Source: Streptomyces flavofungini (GTDB taxonomy: Bacteria; Actinomycetota; Actinomycetes; Streptomycetales; Streptomycetaceae). From it: DNA of 64,000 bases. The DNA lies in the NCBI RefSeq assembly GCF_014650815.1, contig NZ_BMVR01000002.1, positions 186,001-250,000 on the forward strand. The letters run 5' to 3'. A program made the position numbers and the translations under genes. Numbering within the stretch: position 1 is the stretch's first letter; each line of letters begins with the position of its first letter. This document shows positions 42,503 to 51,896 of the stretch, one piece after another. The notes beneath the pieces were generated by a model. It was given only the letters and a program-made list of their open reading frames with translations. It ran no database searches and was not told the origin of the DNA.

Positions 42503-43512
42503 CCACGCCTCCGACTCCGCAGCAGCCGCAGGCGCAGCCCCAGCAGGCACCGCAGGCCCCGCAGGCCCCTAACCAGGCGGCCCCGCAGCCCCAGGCCCCC
42601 GCGCAGCAGCCCCAACAGGCCTACGCGCACGCCGGTGCCCCCGTGCCGCCCGGCGCCCCGGCCATGGCCGCCGCACCGGCGCCCGCCGCCCCGGCCCCGC
42701 CGTCGGCCTGGCAGCAGGCCATGAGCAACGCCTACACCTCGCCGATCCCGATCAAGCGGACCAACCTCGGCCACGCCCTGGCCTCCGAGTGGACGAAGAT
42801 CAAGTCGGTGCGCTCCACGGTGTGGACGCTGAGCATCTTCCTGATCCTGGTCATCGGCATCGGCCTGCTCGCCGTCGCGAACACGCAGTCCGACGACTAC
42901 CAGGACGTGCCGTTCACGGTCCCGGCGTTCTTCGGCCTGATGCTCGGCCAGATCTGCCTGATCACCCTGGGCGTCCTGGTGACCTCGTCCGAGTACGGCA
43001 CCGGCATGATCCGCACCACCTTCACCGCGTCGCCGCAGCGCCACCGCGTCCTGGCGGCGAAGGCCCTGATCTTCTTCGCGATCGCCTTCGTGGCGTCCGC
43101 GGGATCGATCCTCCTCGTGGGCCTGATGGCGTCGGGCGCGCACAGCGGCCCGGAGGCGGGCGACATCGCGTGGGGCGGCACGGTCGTCAAGGGCGGCCTG
43201 TACGTCTCCCTGCTCGGCGTGCTCGCGCTCGCCGTCGGCTCCATGCTGCGCCACTCCGCCGGTGCGATCACGACGATGCTCGGCGTCGTCCTCGTACCCG
43301 CGATCCTGCCGGGCTTCCTCGGCATCTGGGAGAGCACCCAGAAGCTCGGCGAGAAGATGGGCGACTACAACGCCATCAACTCGCTCGCCGCGATCTTCCA
43401 GATCGACGGCCCCGACAGCAGCACCGGCAGCTCGCAGCTGGTGCTGCTCATCGTGATCACGGCCGCCGCCGTCGTCGGCGCCTTCGCCCTCCTGGAGAAG
43501 CGCGACGTGTGA
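42499..43512 (+). CDS. ABC-2 type permease 2, with Gln/Pro-rich N-terminal extension
   Basis: The 337-residue protein has about 75 residues of Gln/Pro/Ala repeats, then the permease core beginning LASEWTKIKSVRSTVWTL, with about six membrane segments. The core matches permease 1 (EWTKI..VRST, GTGMIRTTFTASP). The extension, like the ATPase tail, may mediate contact between the two subunits. Confidence 0.88.
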   Translation: MTTPPTPQQPQAQPQQAPQAPQAPNQAAPQPQAPAQQPQQAYAHAGAPVPPGAPAMAAAPAPAAPAPPSAWQQAMSNAYTSPIPIKRTNLGHALASEWTKIKSVRSTVWTLSIFLILVIGIGLLAVANTQSDDYQDVPFTVPAFFGLMLGQICLITLGVLVTSSEYGTGMIRTTFTASPQRHRVLAAKALIFFAIAFVASAGSILLVGLMASGAHSGPEAGDIAWGGTVVKGGLYVSLLGVLALAVGSMLRHSAGAITTMLGVVLVPAILPGFLGIWESTQKLGEKMGDYNAINSLAAIFQIDGPDSSTGSSQLVLLIVITAAAVVGAFALLEKRDV

Positions 43513-43536
43513 CCGCGCCGCCCCATCGGACGGGCC

Positions 43537-43878
43537 CTAGTACCTCGGCGCGTTACGGGACCGCTGCACCCGCGTGGTGCGGCGGTCCTTCGCGTTCCAG
43601 CACGCCGTGTGCCAGTGCCTGCGCTCGTCCACGCCCGAGTGCTCGGGCCAGGCGACGACGTGCGCGAGGCCGGAGCGGATCTCCTGGTCGCAGCCGGGGC
43701 AGCGGTAGGTCTTGCCGGCCGCACCGGCGCCCGCGACATGGCGCACGCTCCAGTCCTCGCCCTGCCAGCTCTCGGCGCGCTGGAAGCCGCCGTAGCGGCC
43801 GGAGGGCTCCGTGGGCTCGGCGGCCTGGCCCGAACTGGGCTCTCCGGCGCCCTTGGGGCGGTTGCGACGCGGCGACAC
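43537..43878 (-). CDS. Small zinc-ribbon-like protein
   Basis: The 113-residue product begins at a GTG with GAGG six bases upstream. It has one visible zinc-site pattern, CPGC (Cys60, Cys63) and HWHTACW (His90, Cys93), after a disordered Arg/Pro/Gly leader. The Arg-rich tail may bind nucleic acid. The family has been labelled ATP/GTP-binding, but no P-loop is visible. It converges on permease 2. An upstream GTG (43890) is possible. Confidence 0.65.
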   Translation of the reverse strand: MSPRRNRPKGAGEPSSGQAAEPTEPSGRYGGFQRAESWQGEDWSVRHVAGAGAAGKTYRCPGCDQEIRSGLAHVVAWPEHSGVDERRHWHTACWNAKDRRTTRVQRSRNAPRY

Positions 43879-44136
43879 GGGACACCTCACGAGGGGGACG
43901 AGGGCTGGGCTGGGCTGTGCTGGGCTTGGCCGGGCCGGAGACCGACAGCGGACGGGCCTGTGTCCAGCCTACGCACCGTACAGAGGGGTAGACGTCCGCC
44001 ACCAACCCCCACAGATCCCCCCTGCGCCGCACAGAAAATCTGCCAATCCGCCCGCGAAGCCGTGCCTTTGGCACTTGTCACGCGTTGTTGCCGGTAGGGG
44101 AGTGCCTGCGTCGGTGCCAAGGAGGCAGGAAGTTCG

Positions 44137-45225
44137 ATGCGTTTAGGAAGTTTTGTGCTGGCCGCCCAGTTCCCGGGCCAGGGCCACGGGGAAGCACTGC
44201 ACCGTGCCGTGCGGTCCGTCGAAGTCGCCGAGGAAGCGGGCCTGGAATCGGCCTGGCTCGCCGAACACCACTTCGTGCCGTACGGCACCTGTCCCTCCGC
44301 GATCACGCTCGCGGCCCTGCTGCTCGGACGCACCCGACGCATCCGCGTCGGCACCGCGGTGAGTGTGCTGCCCACCGTCCACCCCGTGGCCCTGGGCGAA
44401 CAGGCCGCGCTGCTGCACATCACCTCCGGCGGGCGCTTCTCGCTGGGCGTGGGGCGCGGCGGCCCCTGGGTGGACCTGGAGGTCTTCGGCTCGGGCATCG
44501 AGGCGTACGAGAAGGGGTTCCCGGAATCCCTCGACCTGCTCCTGAGCTGGCTCAGCGGGGCGGGCCGGGTGGCGGGCCCCGGCGGCCGCTTCGCCTTCCG
44601 TGACGTCGCGGTCGTGCCGCGCCCGACGGAGTCCTTCGGCGCCTCCTCGGCCCCGTTCCCCGACCTTCCCGCGCCCGCGGAGCCGGACCAGCCCGGCCCG
44701 TCGGCGGGCCCCGAGGTGGTCGTCGCGTGCACCTCGCCGTCCAGCGTCCGGCTCGCCGCGGCCCGCGGTCTGCCGATGCTGCTCGGCATGCACGCGGGCG
44801 ACGAGGAGAAGGCCGAAATGGTGGCGTTGTGGAACAGGCACGCGCGCGCCGCAGGGCGCACACCGGAGGAGGTGGCGCGCGCCGCGCACGTCTCGGCCGG
44901 GGTCGCGCAGATCGCGGACCGGCGCGTGGAGGCCAGCGAGACGCTCACAAAGGCCATGCCGGGCTGGCTGAAGTACGGCCTCGACGCCCATGTCACGGTC
45001 GACGGCCGCGTTCGCGCCATGCGCGACCCGCTCGGGTACACGGAACTGCTGTGCGGCATCCACCCCGTGGGGACCCCGCAGGTGTGCGCGGACCGCCTCG
45101 CGGCGACCTCGGAGCGCACCGGTATCACGCGCTTCGCATTGCTCGTGGAGGGCTCCGGCGACCTCGCGACGACGGAGGAGAACGTACGCCGTCTGGGCAC
45201 GGAAGTACTGCCGCAGCTCACCTGA
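44137..45225 (+). CDS. Luciferase-like (LLM class) flavin-dependent oxidoreductase
   Basis: The 362-residue protein starts MRLGSFVLAAQFPGQGHGEALHRAV with GGAGG upstream. It has the LLM barrel signatures AEEAGLESAWLAEHHFVPYG, RIRVGTAVSVLPTVHPVALGEQAALL and RFSLGVGRGGPW. Such enzymes use FMNH2 or F420H2 on small substrates; the cofactor cannot be set from sequence alone. It is monocistronic. Confidence 0.88.
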   Translation: MRLGSFVLAAQFPGQGHGEALHRAVRSVEVAEEAGLESAWLAEHHFVPYGTCPSAITLAALLLGRTRRIRVGTAVSVLPTVHPVALGEQAALLHITSGGRFSLGVGRGGPWVDLEVFGSGIEAYEKGFPESLDLLLSWLSGAGRVAGPGGRFAFRDVAVVPRPTESFGASSAPFPDLPAPAEPDQPGPSAGPEVVVACTSPSSVRLAAARGLPMLLGMHAGDEEKAEMVALWNRHARAAGRTPEEVARAAHVSAGVAQIADRRVEASETLTKAMPGWLKYGLDAHVTVDGRVRAMRDPLGYTELLCGIHPVGTPQVCADRLAATSERTGITRFALLVEGSGDLATTEENVRRLGTEVLPQLT

Positions 45226-45343
45226 GACCCGCTGTGGCCGGATGCCCGGTTTCGATGGCCCCGTTCGACGGGGCGAACGCCGTATGAGGGGCTGCCGCCC
45301 CGGACTGAAACACCTCCCGCGTACGGAGCGGCAGCAACTGTCC

Positions 45344-45736
45344 TCAGCAGTCGCGAAGCTCAGGCGACTGATTCAGCAACTGGCCACGGATCGAGGTGAA
45401 CTTGGCCAGCCTGTCGTCTGCGGAGCCGTCCAGCGGGAACACCGCCACACGGTGGCAGTTCTGGAACGCCAGACGGACCCCGAAGTGGCGCTGCAGGGCG
45501 CCGCGAATCGCGTCACTCGCGAGCGCGCGCAGCAACTGACCACGCGCCTGCTCGTCCGGCGGCGGCGTCTGGTTGTCGGCGAACTCGCCGCCGTCGACCT
45601 TCAGCTGGGCCACCAGTGAGCTGACCATCTCCCACGCATAAGGCAGGGAGGTCCGGACGCAGTCGACGAATGCTGCTTCGTCGACCTCGCCTCGCTCGGC
45701 CTGTTCCAACAGTGCCGGTGAGACGTCGAGCGACAT
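45344..45736 (-). CDS. SCO5389-family protein
   Basis: The 130-residue product, starting MSLDVSPALLEQAERGEVDEAAFVDCVRTSLPYAWEMVSSLVAQL at an ATG with GAGGAG upstream, is highly conserved among Streptomyces, as I recall, and has only a family name. No signal, membrane segment or catalytic motif is visible. It lies between nucS and the flavin oxidoreductase but reads on the opposite strand. Function unknown. Confidence 0.8.
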   Translation of the reverse strand: MSLDVSPALLEQAERGEVDEAAFVDCVRTSLPYAWEMVSSLVAQLKVDGGEFADNQTPPPDEQARGQLLRALASDAIRGALQRHFGVRLAFQNCHRVAVFPLDGSADDRLAKFTSIRGQLLNQSPELRDC

Positions 45737-45992
45737 GGGTTCTCCTCTCGCACCCCCAGGGAGCAGGGGCTCACGGACAGGGAAGGAGCTCGCATACGCA
45801 GCGTGCACGTGCGACGACCTCCTGCTTATACGGTAGGCAACGGCTCGGTAGGGCACCAGGAGATTGGGCGCATAACCGGCCAGGATCGAACGGGTTCATC
45901 GCTGGACAAGTGGTGCGGCCGAAGGGCCTGTGGAGCCGTGCGTGACCCACGGAATTCGCCGCACCACCCCGCGTCGAGTAGCGTTGCCGACC

Positions 45993-46664
45993 ATGCGTCT
46001 CGTCATCGCCCGCTGCTCCGTGGACTACGCGGGCCGGCTCACCGCCCACCTCCCGTCGGCCCCCCGCCTGATCCTCGTCAAGGCGGACGGAAGCGTCTCC
46101 ATTCACGCTGACGACCGGGCCTACAAGCCCCTCAACTGGATGTCGCCGCCGTGCACCCTGAAGGAGGGCTCCGGCGACGACGCCGGTGTGTGGACCGTCA
46201 TCAACAAGGCGGGCGAGAAGCTCATCATCACGATGGAGGAAGTCCTCCACGACTCCTCGCACGAACTGGGTGTCGACCCGGGTCTCATCAAGGACGGCGT
46301 GGAAGCACACCTTCAGGAGCTGCTCGCCGACCGGATCGAGACACTCGGTGAGGGATATACGCTGATCCGCCGCGAGTACATGACCGCGATCGGCCCGGTC
46401 GACATCCTCTGCCGCGACGCCGACGGGCAGACGGTCGCCGTCGAGATCAAGCGCCGCGGCGAGATCGACGGCGTCGAGCAACTCACCCGCTATCTGGAGC
46501 TGTTGAACCGCGACCCGCACCTGTCTCCGGTCAAGGGCATCTTCGCCGCCCAGGAGATCAAGCCGCAGGCGCGCGTGCTCGCCACCGACCGAGGCATCGG
46601 CTGCGCCGTCCTCGACTACGACGCGCTGCGCGGCATCGAGGACGACAAGCTCCGCCTGTTCTGA
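45993..46664 (+). CDS. nucS: Endonuclease NucS (EndoMS)
   Basis: The 223-residue protein has an N-terminal OB-like part ([41 protein letters not shown]), then a PD-(D/E)XK nuclease domain with [24 protein letters not shown] (metal Asp, Glu, Lys). NucS cleaves DNA at mismatches and replaces MutS/MutL in actinobacteria, so this gene underlies their non-canonical mismatch repair. It lies alone with its own terminator. Confidence 0.95.
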   Translation: MRLVIARCSVDYAGRLTAHLPSAPRLILVKADGSVSIHADDRAYKPLNWMSPPCTLKEGSGDDAGVWTVINKAGEKLIITMEEVLHDSSHELGVDPGLIKDGVEAHLQELLADRIETLGEGYTLIRREYMTAIGPVDILCRDADGQTVAVEIKRRGEIDGVEQLTRYLELLNRDPHLSPVKGIFAAQEIKPQARVLATDRGIGCAVLDYDALRGIEDDKLRLF

Positions 46665-46690
46665 ACCGCCCGCCCCACGACCGGGGCGAC

Positions 46691-46734
46691 GCATGAAGGG
46701 GCCGGACTCCCTGGGGAGTCCGGCCCCTTCATGC
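46691..46734 (+). terminator. Perfect 21-bp-stem terminator after nucS
   Basis: A 21-bp arm at 46691-46711 (begins GCATGAAGGGGCC) pairs perfectly with 46714-46734 around a 2-nt loop. It also lies past the stop of the leftward ATPase gene (46817), so it may terminate both. Confidence 0.85.
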
Positions 46735-46816
46735 GTGCGTGCGCGTCCGCGGGGCGTGACCCGTTCGCGGGCGCGCCCCCAGCTGTCCGTACACCTCCGT
46801 CAGCGCGTACGACCCG

Positions 46817-49435
46817 TCAGATCACCGTCGACGACCCGGCCCCCGCCGTCCCGCCCGTCCCCGAGTCGGAGGCGGCCGGGCTGGACGACGCCGGTCCGCT
46901 CGCCGAGTCGGAGGTGTCCGGCGAGGACGGCTGCGTCGACGGGGTGGTCGGCGGCGGGGTCGTCGGGGGCGTCGTCGGCGGGGTGGTGGGCGGCTTCGTC
47001 GGCGGAGTCGTGGGGGGCTTCGTCGGCGGCTTCGTGGGCTTGGTGGGCTTGTCCGTGGGCTTGGTCGGCTTGTCGGTCGGCTTGGTCGGCTTGTCCGACG
47101 GCTTCGTCGGCTTGCCGCTCGGCTTGTCCGACGGGTCCTTCGGATCGTCGCTCTCCGAGGGCCTGCCGCTCGTCCCCGGCTTCGGGTCGTCGGAGGTGCC
47201 GGGCACGCCGTCCTGGCCGGGGTCGGCCGGGCCCGCCGTGGAGCCGTCGCTCGGCTTGTCCGCGCCGATCCCGCCGCCGTCGTCGTCCGCGCTGGCCGAC
47301 TGGTCGGTGCGCACCCGGTCGGGCGGCCCGTCGTCCTTGTCGGAGGTCGCGCCGAGCGTCACCACCGTGCCGAGCACCGCGACGAGCAGCGCGCCCGCCC
47401 CGGCCGCGACCAGGTTGCGCCGCGTACCGCGCACGATCGAGCGGCGCCTCGATCCGGCGCCGTTGCCGGAACCACCGCCGGAACCCCCGGCACCCGCCCC
47501 GGAGACGGCCTGCCGGGTGACGACTGTGTCGGCCTCCGGAGGCGGCGGCGCGGGCAGCGCGAACGCCGCGGGGATGCCGCCGGGCGGCGACGCCGACTCC
47601 TCGTACCGGGCGTCGGGCACCTCCTCGCCCGCCGTGGCGTGGCCGTCCGGCAGCAGGGCGCCGGAGCGGTCGGCGACCAGGGCGAGGGCCCTGCGGCCCG
47701 CGATCATGCCGCGCTTGTCGGCGAGGGCGCCGCGCAGCCCGATGGAGGCCTCCAGCTCGGCGCGGGCCCGGTCGAGGCGTCCGGCGCAGAGCGCGAGGAT
47801 GCCCAACTCGTGGTGGAAGTAGGCCTCTTCGGCGACCTCGCCGGAGGTGCGTGCGGCTTCCTGGCCGGACCGCAGGGCCCGCTCCCAGGCGCCCCAGTGC
47901 AGTCCCCCGGCGAAGGCGGGCGCGGCCGTGCGGGCGAGCAGCACCGCGGCGGACGGCTCGCTGCCGCCGCTGTCGGCCCCGGTGGCGGGGCCGTTGACCA
48001 GGGCGGTGAGCGCGGCGAGGACCGTGTCGGCTTCGGCGGCGACCCGCTCGGGGGCGACCGAGGGGTGTCCGGACCACCAGGCGTAGTGCCGGGCGGCGGA
48101 CTGGGCGTTCGCGGCGGCGTCGTCGGCGTACCCGGCGCCCTCCAGTTGGGTGCGCACCCCGGCCGCGAGGCGGTAGTGGCCGCCGACCGGGGTGACGAGG
48201 GCGCAGTCGACCAGTTCGGCGAGCGCGGCGTCGGCATGGGTGTCGCCGACGAGCGCGGGCAGGTGGGCCGGGTGCGGCAGTTCACCGCCGAGCGCGACGG
48301 CGATCCGCAGCGTGGCGCGCGCGGACGCGCTGAGGCGGGAGGCGAGGAGCGCGGCGGGCGCGGCACCGTCGGCGAGGGACGGCAGCGGTACGTCGGCGCC
48401 GTCGAAGGGCGCGTCCTGGGCCGCGGCGCCGGGGTTCTCGTACGCGTCGTACTCGTCGAAGGCGCCCGGGTCGGCGAGCAGCCGGTCGCGCTGCCGCAGC
48501 AGGGCCCCGGCCTGGACGAAGCGCAGCGGCAGGCCCTCGGACTCGAACCACAGGTCCCCGGCCCAGTTGGCCTCGTCGTCGGTGAGGACGCGGCCGACGA
48601 CGCGCTCCAGGAGCTCCAGGCCGCCGCCGCGGCCGAGCCCGCCGAGGAAGACCTCTTCGAGGTGGGACTCGGGCGAGGGCGCGGCGATGTCGGGCGTCGC
48701 GGCGACGAGGAAGGCGCACTCGGGCGTCGCGTCCAGGAGCTCTTCGAGGGCGGCGCCGCCGAACTCCAGGTCGTCGAGGACGACGACGGCGCCGATGTCG
48801 CGGAGCAGCTCGCGCAGCAGGGGCCGGTCGGGGCGGTGCAGGGGCGCGTCGTGGACGGCGGCGAAGAGGTCGTACAGGAGGTCGCTGACGGAGCGGTGGT
48901 AGCCGCTGAGGCGGATCACGCCGTCGGGGGCGAGGTCCGCGCAGTCGTCGGCGACGGCGCCGAGGAGCGCCGTGCGGCCGGATCCCGCGGGTCCGGTGAG
49001 GCGCACGGAGCGGCCGCGGGCGAGGAGGCGCACCAGGCGCTCGCGTTCCTCCTGCCGTTCGAGCAGCGGCAGGCGGGGCAGGGCGGGGCCCGGCGGTACG
49101 GGCGGCTGGGCGGCGCGGCGGCGTTCGGCGCGCTCGACGGCGGAGTGCTTGGGCGGGTGTCCGGGCTGCTCCCCCGGCGGGCAGGGCTCTATCTCGCTGC
49201 CGTCGACGGGGTTCACGGTGAGCAGGAAGTCGCCGGACACCACTTGGACGGTGCGGGCGACGGCGGGCGGCCCGAAGTCGGCACCGGCAGGACCGCCCGC
49301 GGCGGGCGGGCCCGGTGGGGCGTCCTGGGGCGCGTGCTGCTCGTGCGCCGCCGCGCTGTCGGCGTGGGTGCCCTCGTGGCCGATCCCCGCGTCGTCGTGG
49401 CCGTACTCTTCTGGTCCCCGGTTCATCGGGTCCAT
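46817..49435 (-). CDS. Membrane-anchored STAND-like ATPase with Thr/Pro/Lys tail
   Basis: The 872-residue protein begins at ATG 49435 with GGGGGG upstream. A disordered N-terminus (1-120) precedes a P-loop (GPAGSGRTALL, about 148-158) in which the usual Lys is Arg, and Walker B VVVLDD. Later helices are winged-helix/TPR-like (HHELGILALCAGRLDRARAELE). One membrane segment is near 675-697, then a 175-residue tail of KPTKPTDKPTKPT-like repeats outside the cell. This is unusual for a regulator ATPase: it would tie a cytoplasmic NTPase to the wall. The STAS gene lies just upstream. Function unknown. Confidence 0.78.
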   Translation of the reverse strand: MDPMNRGPEEYGHDDAGIGHEGTHADSAAAHEQHAPQDAPPGPPAAGGPAGADFGPPAVARTVQVVSGDFLLTVNPVDGSEIEPCPPGEQPGHPPKHSAVERAERRRAAQPPVPPGPALPRLPLLERQEERERLVRLLARGRSVRLTGPAGSGRTALLGAVADDCADLAPDGVIRLSGYHRSVSDLLYDLFAAVHDAPLHRPDRPLLRELLRDIGAVVVLDDLEFGGAALEELLDATPECAFLVAATPDIAAPSPESHLEEVFLGGLGRGGGLELLERVVGRVLTDDEANWAGDLWFESEGLPLRFVQAGALLRQRDRLLADPGAFDEYDAYENPGAAAQDAPFDGADVPLPSLADGAAPAALLASRLSASARATLRIAVALGGELPHPAHLPALVGDTHADAALAELVDCALVTPVGGHYRLAAGVRTQLEGAGYADDAAANAQSAARHYAWWSGHPSVAPERVAAEADTVLAALTALVNGPATGADSGGSEPSAAVLLARTAAPAFAGGLHWGAWERALRSGQEAARTSGEVAEEAYFHHELGILALCAGRLDRARAELEASIGLRGALADKRGMIAGRRALALVADRSGALLPDGHATAGEEVPDARYEESASPPGGIPAAFALPAPPPPEADTVVTRQAVSGAGAGGSGGGSGNGAGSRRRSIVRGTRRNLVAAGAGALLVAVLGTVVTLGATSDKDDGPPDRVRTDQSASADDDGGGIGADKPSDGSTAGPADPGQDGVPGTSDDPKPGTSGRPSESDDPKDPSDKPSGKPTKPSDKPTKPTDKPTKPTDKPTKPTKPPTKPPTTPPTKPPTTPPTTPPTTPPPTTPSTQPSSPDTSDSASGPASSSPAASDSGTGGTAGAGSSTVI

Positions 49436-49650
49436 GGTCTCAGCCCCCCAGATGCGTCGTGTGCGAAGCCCCCTCCGGCCCCAGCACACCGCGCTGTCGC
49501 TTCTGGTCCGGTGCCTCCCGTGCGGGTTCGTCTCTCGGCAGGCGACCGAACCCTAAACCGTCCTCAGTATCCCCGCCGATGGCGGGGTACCGCCCGGTCC
49601 GAGACGTCACAGTCTCGTGAGGATTGTGCGTGAGGGAGCACTCCCGCCCC

Positions 49651-49673
49651 CCTCGCGCGGCTTATACGCGAGG
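49651..49673 (-). terminator. Hairpin overlapping the STAS stop codon
   Basis: CCTCGCG and CGCGAGG arms are 9 nt apart. The stop codon (TAA, 49662-49664 on the minus strand) is in the loop. Confidence 0.5.
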
Positions 49674-49985
49674 GAGGGATTCGACCCCGATGCCGCCTTC
49701 GATGGCGAGGATGCGGTGGAGCCGGGTGGCGACGAGGAGGCGCTGCATCTGCGGGGGCACGCCGCGCAGTACGAGGCGGCGGCCGCAGCGTCCGGCGCGG
49801 CGGTGCGCGCCCATGATGACGCCGAGTCCCGTGGCGTCCCACGAGTCGAGTTCGGACAGGTCGAGCACCAGGTCGCCGGCGCCGTCGTCGACGGCCGAGT
49901 GCAGGACCGTACGGGCGTCCGCCGCGCTGCGTACGTCGAGGCGTCCCCCGACGACCAGCTGGGCCTGGTCGCCCCTGATGTGCAT
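49662..49985 (-). CDS. STAS-domain anti-sigma factor antagonist
   Basis: The 107-residue protein is a bare STAS domain (MHIRGDQAQLVVGGRLDVRSAADAR; DLSELDSWDATGLGVIMGAHRRAGRCG). The phospho-acceptor position of SpoIIAA (DSSG) is DATG here, so a Thr could be phosphorylated. It has no anti-sigma kinase neighbour in the window. It is read in the same direction as the ATPase, 226 bp apart. It probably relieves an anti-sigma factor after a stress signal. Confidence 0.86.
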   Translation of the reverse strand: MHIRGDQAQLVVGGRLDVRSAADARTVLHSAVDDGAGDLVLDLSELDSWDATGLGVIMGAHRRAGRCGRRLVLRGVPPQMQRLLVATRLHRILAIEGGIGVESLPRV

Positions 49986-50158
49986 ATGCGCTCCCCAAGA
50001 GTGCGGTGTCGTATGTGGCGCCTGTGCCGCGAGGCGTCTGTGTATGTCACAGCAACTGACTGCCGCTCGGGTACGGAAGTTGCCGTCTGTAAGCGAACCG
50101 ATACCGAATTCACCCCGAGGGGTGATCCCAGGAGGCGTACAGGCGTCGGTATCCGCCG

Positions 50159-51007
50159 TCAGTGCTTGTAGAAGCCCTGCCCGCTCTTGCGCCCGATGTC
50201 ACCGGCGTCAACCATCCGGCGCATCAGCTCCGGCGGGGCGAACTTCTCGTCCTGGGACTCCGTGTAGATGTTGTCGGTGGCGTGCAGCAGGATGTCGACG
50301 CCGGTGAGGTCGGCGGTGGCGAGCGGGCCCATGGCGTGGCCGAAGCCCAGCTTGCAGGCGATGTCGATGTCCTCGGCGCTGGCGACGCCCGACTCGTAGA
50401 GCTTGGCGGCCTCGACGACGAGCGCCGCGATGAGCCGGGTGGTGACGAAGCCGGCGACGTCGCGGTTGACGACGATGCAGGTCTTGCCGACGGACTCGGC
50501 GAACTCACGGGTGGCGGCGAGGGTTTCGTCGCTCGTCTTGTAGCCGCGGACCAGCTCGCAGAGCTGCATCATCGGCACCGGCGAGAAGAAGTGGGCGCCG
50601 ACGACCCGCTCCGGACGGTCCGTCACGGCCGCGATCTTCGTGATCGGGATGGCGGAGGTGTTGGAGGCGAGCACGGTGTCGTCGCGCACGATCTTGTCGA
50701 GCGTACGGAAGATCTCGTGCTTGACCTCGAGCTTCTCGAACACGGCCTCGACCACGATGTCCGCGTCGGCGGCGGCGTCCAGGTCGGTGGTGGTCGTGAT
50801 GCGGCCGAGCGCGGCTTCGGCGTCGGCGGCGGCGAGCTTGCCCTTGCTGACGAACTTCTCGTACGAGGCCTTGATGCCGTCGGTGCCGCGGGTCAGCGCC
50901 TCGTCGGTGACGTCGCGCAGGACGACGTCCCAGCCCGCCTGTGCGGATACCTGGGCGATCCCGGACCCCATGAGTCCGGCTCCGATGACGGCGAGCTTCC
51001 GTGCCAC
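50159..51007 (-). CDS. 3-hydroxybutyryl-CoA dehydrogenase
   Basis: The 282-residue protein has the NAD-binding motif VIGAGLMGSGIAQVSAQAGWDVVLRD, the segment ASNTSAIPITKIAA and the catalytic HFFSPVP. It oxidises 3-hydroxybutyryl-CoA in fatty acid breakdown or makes it for polymer and acyl-CoA pathways; it can follow the thiolase at 32288. It starts at GTG 51007 with GGGGAG upstream. Two copies of a 10-bp TGAGCGCTTA-like palindrome lie about 30 and 70 bp upstream. Confidence 0.93.
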   Translation of the reverse strand: MARKLAVIGAGLMGSGIAQVSAQAGWDVVLRDVTDEALTRGTDGIKASYEKFVSKGKLAAADAEAALGRITTTTDLDAAADADIVVEAVFEKLEVKHEIFRTLDKIVRDDTVLASNTSAIPITKIAAVTDRPERVVGAHFFSPVPMMQLCELVRGYKTSDETLAATREFAESVGKTCIVVNRDVAGFVTTRLIAALVVEAAKLYESGVASAEDIDIACKLGFGHAMGPLATADLTGVDILLHATDNIYTESQDEKFAPPELMRRMVDAGDIGRKSGQGFYKH

Positions 51008-51035
51008 GTTACGACTCCCCTTACTTACCGACGAC

Positions 51036-51088
51036 TGAGCGCTTACACGCTGTTTACGTATCGCTCTGGCCCGGACATTAGCGCTCAC
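51036..51088. promoter_or_regulatory. Paired TNAGCGCTNA sites before the dehydrogenase
   Basis: TGAGCGCTTA (51036-51045) and TTAGCGCTCA (51079-51088) are inverted copies of one 10-bp palindromic motif, about 43 bp apart. They lie upstream of the 51007 start. The regulator is not identified; the adjacent TetR gene is a candidate only by position. Confidence 0.35.
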
Positions 51089-51177
51089 AGCCGCTCAGGG
51101 GACCGCTAAGAGACGCACGCCACGTCCCATTTGACGGACATCACACCGGGAGGGGTCCCCGGGGGGTCGTCAGGGCG

Positions 51178-51816
51178 TCATGTGGCCGTGCGGATCCCGT
51201 AGTTGAGGACCTGCTCGCCGAGCAGCTCCTCCAGTTCGTCGAGCAGATCGAGGGCCTCGCGGGAGACCTCCGCGGGCACCCGGCGCCGCGCCATCTCGGC
51301 GCCGATCCAGGCGAAGACGGTGCCGTACGCCCAGCCGAGCTGGCCCGCGACGAGCTCGGGGAGGCGGCCGGGGACCGGGCCCGCCTCCGCGCGCAGGGTG
51401 GCCTCCAGGTCCGTGAGGGTCTCCTGGCGCAGGGCCCAGAGGCGGGAGCGCAGGGCGGGCGACGCGGTGATGACCTCCATGAAGTCGGCGTACCCGTCGA
51501 AGAGCCCGACGGTCGGCGAGACGCCCTCGACGAGGACGCGCAGCTCGCGCAGGACGGCGTCGGCGGGCGACTCCCCCACGCGGCGGCCGCGCACCCACCG
51601 GGAGAGCCGGTCGACCATGTCCAGGCCGCGGTCGAGGAACAGGTCCTCCTTGGCGGGGAAGTAGTTGTAGACCGTGTTGACCGAGACGTCCGCGGCGTCC
51701 GCGATCTCGGCGACGGTCACGGCGTCGAACCCGCGCTCCAGGATCAGACCCGTCGCGATGTCCGAGATCCGCTGCCTGGTCTGGCGCTTCTTGCGCTCCC
51801 GAAGTCCCTCAGCCAT
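51178..51816 (-). CDS. TetR-family regulator
   Basis: The 212-residue protein begins MAEGLRERKKRQTRQRISDIATGLILERGFDAVTVAEIADAADVSVNTVYNYFPAKEDLF, a TetR DNA-binding domain, then a helical effector domain. It starts at an ATG and is divergent from the ABC exporter at 51897, with an 80-bp AT-rich gap between them, so the exporter is its likely target. It reads toward the dehydrogenase. Confidence 0.9.
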   Translation of the reverse strand: MAEGLRERKKRQTRQRISDIATGLILERGFDAVTVAEIADAADVSVNTVYNYFPAKEDLFLDRGLDMVDRLSRWVRGRRVGESPADAVLRELRVLVEGVSPTVGLFDGYADFMEVITASPALRSRLWALRQETLTDLEATLRAEAGPVPGRLPELVAGQLGWAYGTVFAWIGAEMARRRVPAEVSREALDLLDELEELLGEQVLNYGIRTAT

Positions 51817-51896
51817 GCCCCCATCGTAGCTTTGTTGGGTTCGATGAAAACTTGGGGGCGTTGCAAAATTTCAGTGGCTCTGTTTTTGTACTCCTC

